Source of the DNA: Metaphire vulgaris
Taxonomy: Eukaryota > Annelida > Clitellata > Crassiclitellata > Megascolecidae
Direction: 5' to 3'
DNA length: 64,000 bases
Assembly: GCA_018105865.1 (NCBI GenBank)
Contig: CM030836.1
Location: 2,914,001-2,978,000, forward strand
The notes below the pieces were generated by a model that worked only from the letters and a program-made list of their open reading frames with translations, ran no database searches and had not been told where the DNA came from. Numbering within the stretch: position 1 is the first letter of the stretch; each line of letters begins with the position of its first letter. This document shows, piece by piece, positions 60,651 to 64,000 of the stretch. The translations under genes were made by a program, and so were the position numbers.

Positions 60651-60729
60651 GTGCATTCACATGATTTCATATTTGTATGCTTGCTGCTTTAATATTTTAA
60701 GAAATATCAGTCTTGTATAAGTGATTTGA

Positions 60730-61035
60730 CGATACATGGGACTTTGCCTACTAACCGGTGTTGTCAGCTCCGATCTGGTCACAGTGTCAAGTTGGTTGTT
60801 CTCCCTCCATCCAAGACCGTGCAACTTGGCGAGAGATCCGTTACGCGGGGGAACCCTGTCTTCTTGGACGCCCTACCTAACAACATGTCTATGGAATCTA
60901 ACCTCGAATTGTTTGCAATGAAACTTAAGAATACTTGTATGAGATGTCATATAAGTGCAGTGTGTAAAGTGCTCTTGACTTTGGCCTTCATCCATGATTA
61001 TTGCTCTATATAAATTGAAATTTTAACATAACATA
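60730..61035 (+). mobile_element. LINE 3' end remnant
   Basis: The + strand reads SVTRGNPVFLDALPNNMSME and LELFAMKLKNTC, a CR1/L2-type C-terminus (GNPxxWNxLP..), ending attgctctatataaattg and (ATAAC)n. Confidence 0.55.
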
Positions 61036-61417
61036 ACATTGCCATTTTATAAATTGCATGCAAATGGACCTTGTCATTCTGACAGGTTGCACTCAAAAGA
61101 ACTCAGTTTTAATTGTAGGTAACAGTCAGTGGATCTTAGGACACCCTGACAAAATGGCATAAAACAGTGGCAGACAAAACAGCACAGACAAAATGGTACA
61201 GATGAAAAGGCACAATCTATCAACACTCACCTTTACCCTTTCAGAGTGACCATCAATGGAGATATCTACATATTCAGCTGGACAAAAGATTAAAAGCTAA
61301 TGTTCAAAATTATGCTAACATTGATAGGCTTCATTATTATGTGAGAGCAATTGCACTTAATTCTACTCAATAAAATGAGTTTAGTAGCAAATTCATTACC
61401 CATAACCACCACATCAC

Positions 61418-61997
61418 TTGATCATGCTGAAACACTATAAAAAGCCAAATGAACAGCTCCGATCAATATGTCACTTCTTGACCATTGACCCATTTAAAAT
61501 GGAGGAAGAGTATGAAGAGCCATCTTCTTGTCTTCCAAAGTCTACACTGGCCGACCTGCAGCGCGTACAAAATGCTGCTGCACATCTGGTGCTGGACCTG
61601 AAACCTCGAGACCACGTCACTCCGGCACTTCGTGAACTTCATTGGCTTCCAGTCCAGTCACAAATACAACAAAAACTATGCATGCTGATGTTCTGTGCAC
61701 GGAATCGTCTTTGTCCGACCTATCTGACCAATTTGCTTCATCCAACATCAACCGCCACTGGTAGACCAGGCCTACGATCAGCCTCTACCAGTCAATACCA
61801 GAAACCTCGTCTTCGGACAGTCGTGGGGCAACGAGCCTTCTCGTACGCTGGACCCCATGCCTGGAACGCCATTCCACCAGCGCTACGGAACATAAAGTCG
61901 CGCGTCGCTTTTTGCAAACAGTTGAAGTCACATCTGTTTAATTGTGCTTATAATCATTGACATTGTAATGCGCTTGCTAACATTAATTGATTAGGCG
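61418..61997 (+). pseudogene. CR1/L2-like LINE C-terminal segment, 180 codons open
   Basis: Reads LADLQRVQNAAAHLVLDLKP, RDHVTPALRELHWLPVQSQI, RPGLRSASTSQYQKPRLRTV, HAWNAIPPALRNIKSRVAFC and KQLKSHLFNCAYN, the complete C-terminus of a CR1-type ORF2, then gattaggcgc; the tail resumes at 62944 (caatacaaatagctaatta, (GATTA)n) after a hAT insertion. Confidence 0.92.
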
Positions 61998-62943
61998 CAG
62001 TGTTAGGAGTGATCTTAGATCAAAAGATCAAAGATCACGATCTAAGATCACAATTCATGATCTTTGATCTTTGATCTAGATCACTTTTTACTAGTGATCT
62101 TTGACTCTGATTTTAAATCACTTTTTCAGTGATTTTGATCTTTATTATCAACAGAAGATCAAAGATCAAATTATATGTATTCTCCCAACTAAGTCAATCA
62201 AAGCACTTCTATGTGTATTGAGTCAGACAAATCTCATTTGGACCTCAATGATTATCAAAGTTACATGTTACAAAGTTACATGTTAGTGCAGCCGTGCAGA
62301 TGATGAGGATTATGGGTATGGCCTGACATTAGTACTGGCACTGCCACTGGGACTCAGGGGAGGCTTGCTCAGTTGCAACTGGTCGTGAAAATGCAGTCAA
62401 GATAGAGGTCAGGCACTACCTGAATAACCCAAATAAGGAACTTTCTAGCTTGTTGGCATACCCACATGTCAAGGCAGCATTTGTGAAATATAACACAACC
62501 CTGCCATCTTCCGCGCTGTCGAAAGACTTTTTAGTATTGGAGGTTTGATAGCTACACCGCAAGAAACAGGTTGTCTGACGCAACGTTTGAGCGTCTGCTC
62601 ATGCTGAAAATGAACTGCGTGTTTAACACTGACTGTGAACTGACAGTTAATTGCTAAAATTGTTATGAACTGTTTTCAGTTGTGTTAGTAACTTAGTATT
62701 ACAAAAGTTTACATGCATCGACAGTGGACATTTTGTATCGTTATCATACGTGATAGTCATACATGATATAATAACTATATTTGTATGATCTTTGATCTTA
62801 GATCACTTTTAAAGTGATCTTGATCTTAGATCATTTATACTCTAGTGATCTTTGATCTTGATCTTAGATCAATTTCTCTCTAGTGATCTTGATCTTTGAT
62901 CAAGATCATTTTACAAGTGATCTTTCCTAACACTGATTAGGCG
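61990..62943 (+). mobile_element. hAT element, 938 bp, exact 8-bp duplication, GATC-box arrays
   Basis: Element 61998-62935, ends cagtgttaggagtgatct and, inward, cagtgttaggaaagatca. Duplication attaggcg at 61990-61997 and 62936-62943. Both sides are packed with gatcttagatc and gatctttgatc boxes. Between about 62370 and 62620 a decayed + strand frame gives EVRHYLNNPNKELSSLLAYP, AFVKYNTTLPSS and, after a frameshift, VERLFSIGGLIATP and LSDATFERLLMLKMN, the hAT C-terminal dimerisation domain. Confidence 0.94.
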
Positions 62944-63291
62944 CAATACAAATAGCTAATTAGATTAGATTAGATTAGATTGTCTGTGCCTATCATTTGT
63001 GCTGTTTTGTCTGTGCCATTTTGTTGGTAATTTTGTGCTCTTTTGTCCATATTTTCTTTGCACTGTTTTATTTGCAACATTTTGTCTGCGCCATTTTATC
63101 ATGTGCCATTTTGACCAGTCAACGGATCTTAGAATGTTAGCATTCAAGTAACTGCTTTTAGTTCTGCTATAGAGCTAGGTCACCACCTGTTGACCGATTC
63201 TGCCTGTTTAACATGCTGCAGAGACTACCAGGGAACAAACTTGGACAGTCACCCAAGGACAGTCATGTTGAGGTGTTTGAATTGTCTAGAC

Positions 63292-64000
63292 CAGGAGTTC
63301 TCAAACTGTGGTCCGCGGACCCCCGGGCGTTCGCAAAGCACCCATAGGGGGTCCGCGAAGAGTGTCCAGAAAAATGATCCGCAAAGAAATTGTTACTGAA
63401 GACAGCCCAATCTACTTCGCTACTACTTTTTAGCAAAGCACACATTGCAACTGGTCACAATAGTCGTGACAGGATGTTGAAACACCTTGCCAAAAAGTAT
63501 GCCAGCATTACGACTGAAGCTGTGGAACTTTTTAAATCATACTGCCTCGTGTGTCAAGAAAAAAGAAAATGCCCCAAAACCACAGGCATTGTCGTAAAGC
63601 CTATCCTCTCTGAAGAATTCAACTCCAGATGCCAAGTGGATATCTTTGACATGTAATGGCCCCACAAAGGCCGGTTCAAATGGATTATGGTCTACCAATG
63701 CCATCTTACAAAGTTCATCATACTAAGACCATTAACATCCAAGAGCCCAACATTCACAACTGTACAGTAAGTGAGATAGACATAAGGCATTTTAAACAGT
63801 CACTTTGGTGAGCACGGTGAGATTGTGTTGAAGAGAACTCTTCCCAAGAGACAACCAAAGGCGGCAGATGTAAGTAAGATTGATGCAGTGTTGTATTTTG
63901 CAGGTGGATCAACATCGTGCTGCCGAAGAAGGTGAGTCGTGCAGTGTTGTCAAGTGCGTTACCATGGACAATTAGAGGGTGAATTTTGAGCTGTCGAAGG
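63292..64000 (+). pseudogene. Integrase-like fragment (H2C2 zinc finger and start of rve core), next to a hAT-type terminus
   Basis: At 63430-63650 a + strand frame reads HIATGHNSRDRMLKHLAKKY and FKSYCLVCQEKRKCPKT, an H2C2 integrase zinc finger, then SRCQVDIFDM, a stop, and, across it, GRFKWIMVYQCHLTKFIILR, the first strand region of an rve integrase core of the KRBA2/SCAND3-like group. The catalytic core is cut short. At 63292 caggagttctcaaactgtgg then ggtccgcggacccc is a hAT-type left end whose right end was not seen. Host-domesticated status is not supported. Confidence 0.65.

Larger units (their letters stand above)
61123..63132. mobile_element. Inverted-box element (GACAAAATGGCACA) containing a nested LINE and hAT
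   Basis: A 17-bp direct repeat (cagtcagtggatcttag at 61123-61139; cagtcaacggatcttag at 63116-63132) flanks a region whose two ends carry tgacaaaatggcat/cagacaaaacagcac boxes in inverted orientation. A LINE (61418-61997 plus 62936-62980) lies inside and itself contains the hAT at 61998-62935. Confidence 0.55.

Overview
This is a eukaryotic, clearly metazoan, genomic window. It has one long gene of short GT-AG exons on the + strand, kilobase-scale introns full of transposon remnants, AT-rich microsatellites, and no operons, bacterial signals or CRISPR arrays. The gene is an inositol 1,4,5-trisphosphate receptor (ITPR), the endoplasmic-reticulum calcium-release channel. Conceptual splicing of 19 constitutive or probable exons plus one of two alternative first exons gives about 960 residues. 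These are collinear with roughly human ITPR1 residues 385 to 1370 (alignment from memory of the family): the end of the second beta-trefoil of the ligand-binding core, the alpha-helical half of that core (first RIH domain), the armadillo-type solenoid, and the start of the second RIH domain. The N-terminus lies upstream of the window; the rest of the solenoid and the channel lie downstream. The mix of CR1/L2-like and RTE-like LINEs, hAT, piggyBac, mariner/pogo-like and Harbinger-like elements suggests a marine invertebrate (lophotrochozoan or non-vertebrate deuterostome), but I cannot fix the species.

The most interesting point is at the 5' side. Two exons of exactly 100 nt (1540-1639 and 4677-4776) encode two versions of the same 33-residue stretch of the IP3-binding core, 23 of 33 residues identical. 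Both have good splice sites and the same phase pattern (2-nt-in, 0-out). Because 100 is not a multiple of 3, using both or neither breaks the frame, so exactly one must be used. This is the signature of mutually exclusive exons at a site distinct from the vertebrate SI, SII and SIII splice sites.

Layout. 1-8297: intron sequence, the alternative exon pair, and several DNA-transposon remnants. 8298-15424: exons covering the IP3-coordinating residues, with a pogo-like MITE, a DD37D mariner relic, a Harbinger/ISL2EU-type MITE and LINE tails in the introns. 15425-23578: two solenoid exons among nested hAT, pogo-like and LINE debris. 23579-30720: a 7.1-kb intron with a large antisense LINE, piggyBac-type elements and a hAT MITE. 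30721-37565: four exons and a possible 33-nt microexon; a block conserved in other IP3 receptors was not found here. 37566-52224: eight exons, a 19-bp minisatellite, a 53-bp-arm hairpin and a complete hAT element. 52225-64000: one 8.2-kb intron, the last visible exon (60450-60650), then nested transposons and the start of an integrase-like fragment.

No other host gene, tRNA or rRNA gene was recognised on either strand. Everything outside ITPR exons is intron; most longer stretches are transposable-element fossils. Several insertions are complete enough to show exact 8-bp (hAT), TTAA (piggyBac), TA (pogo/mariner) or TTA (Harbinger) target duplications.
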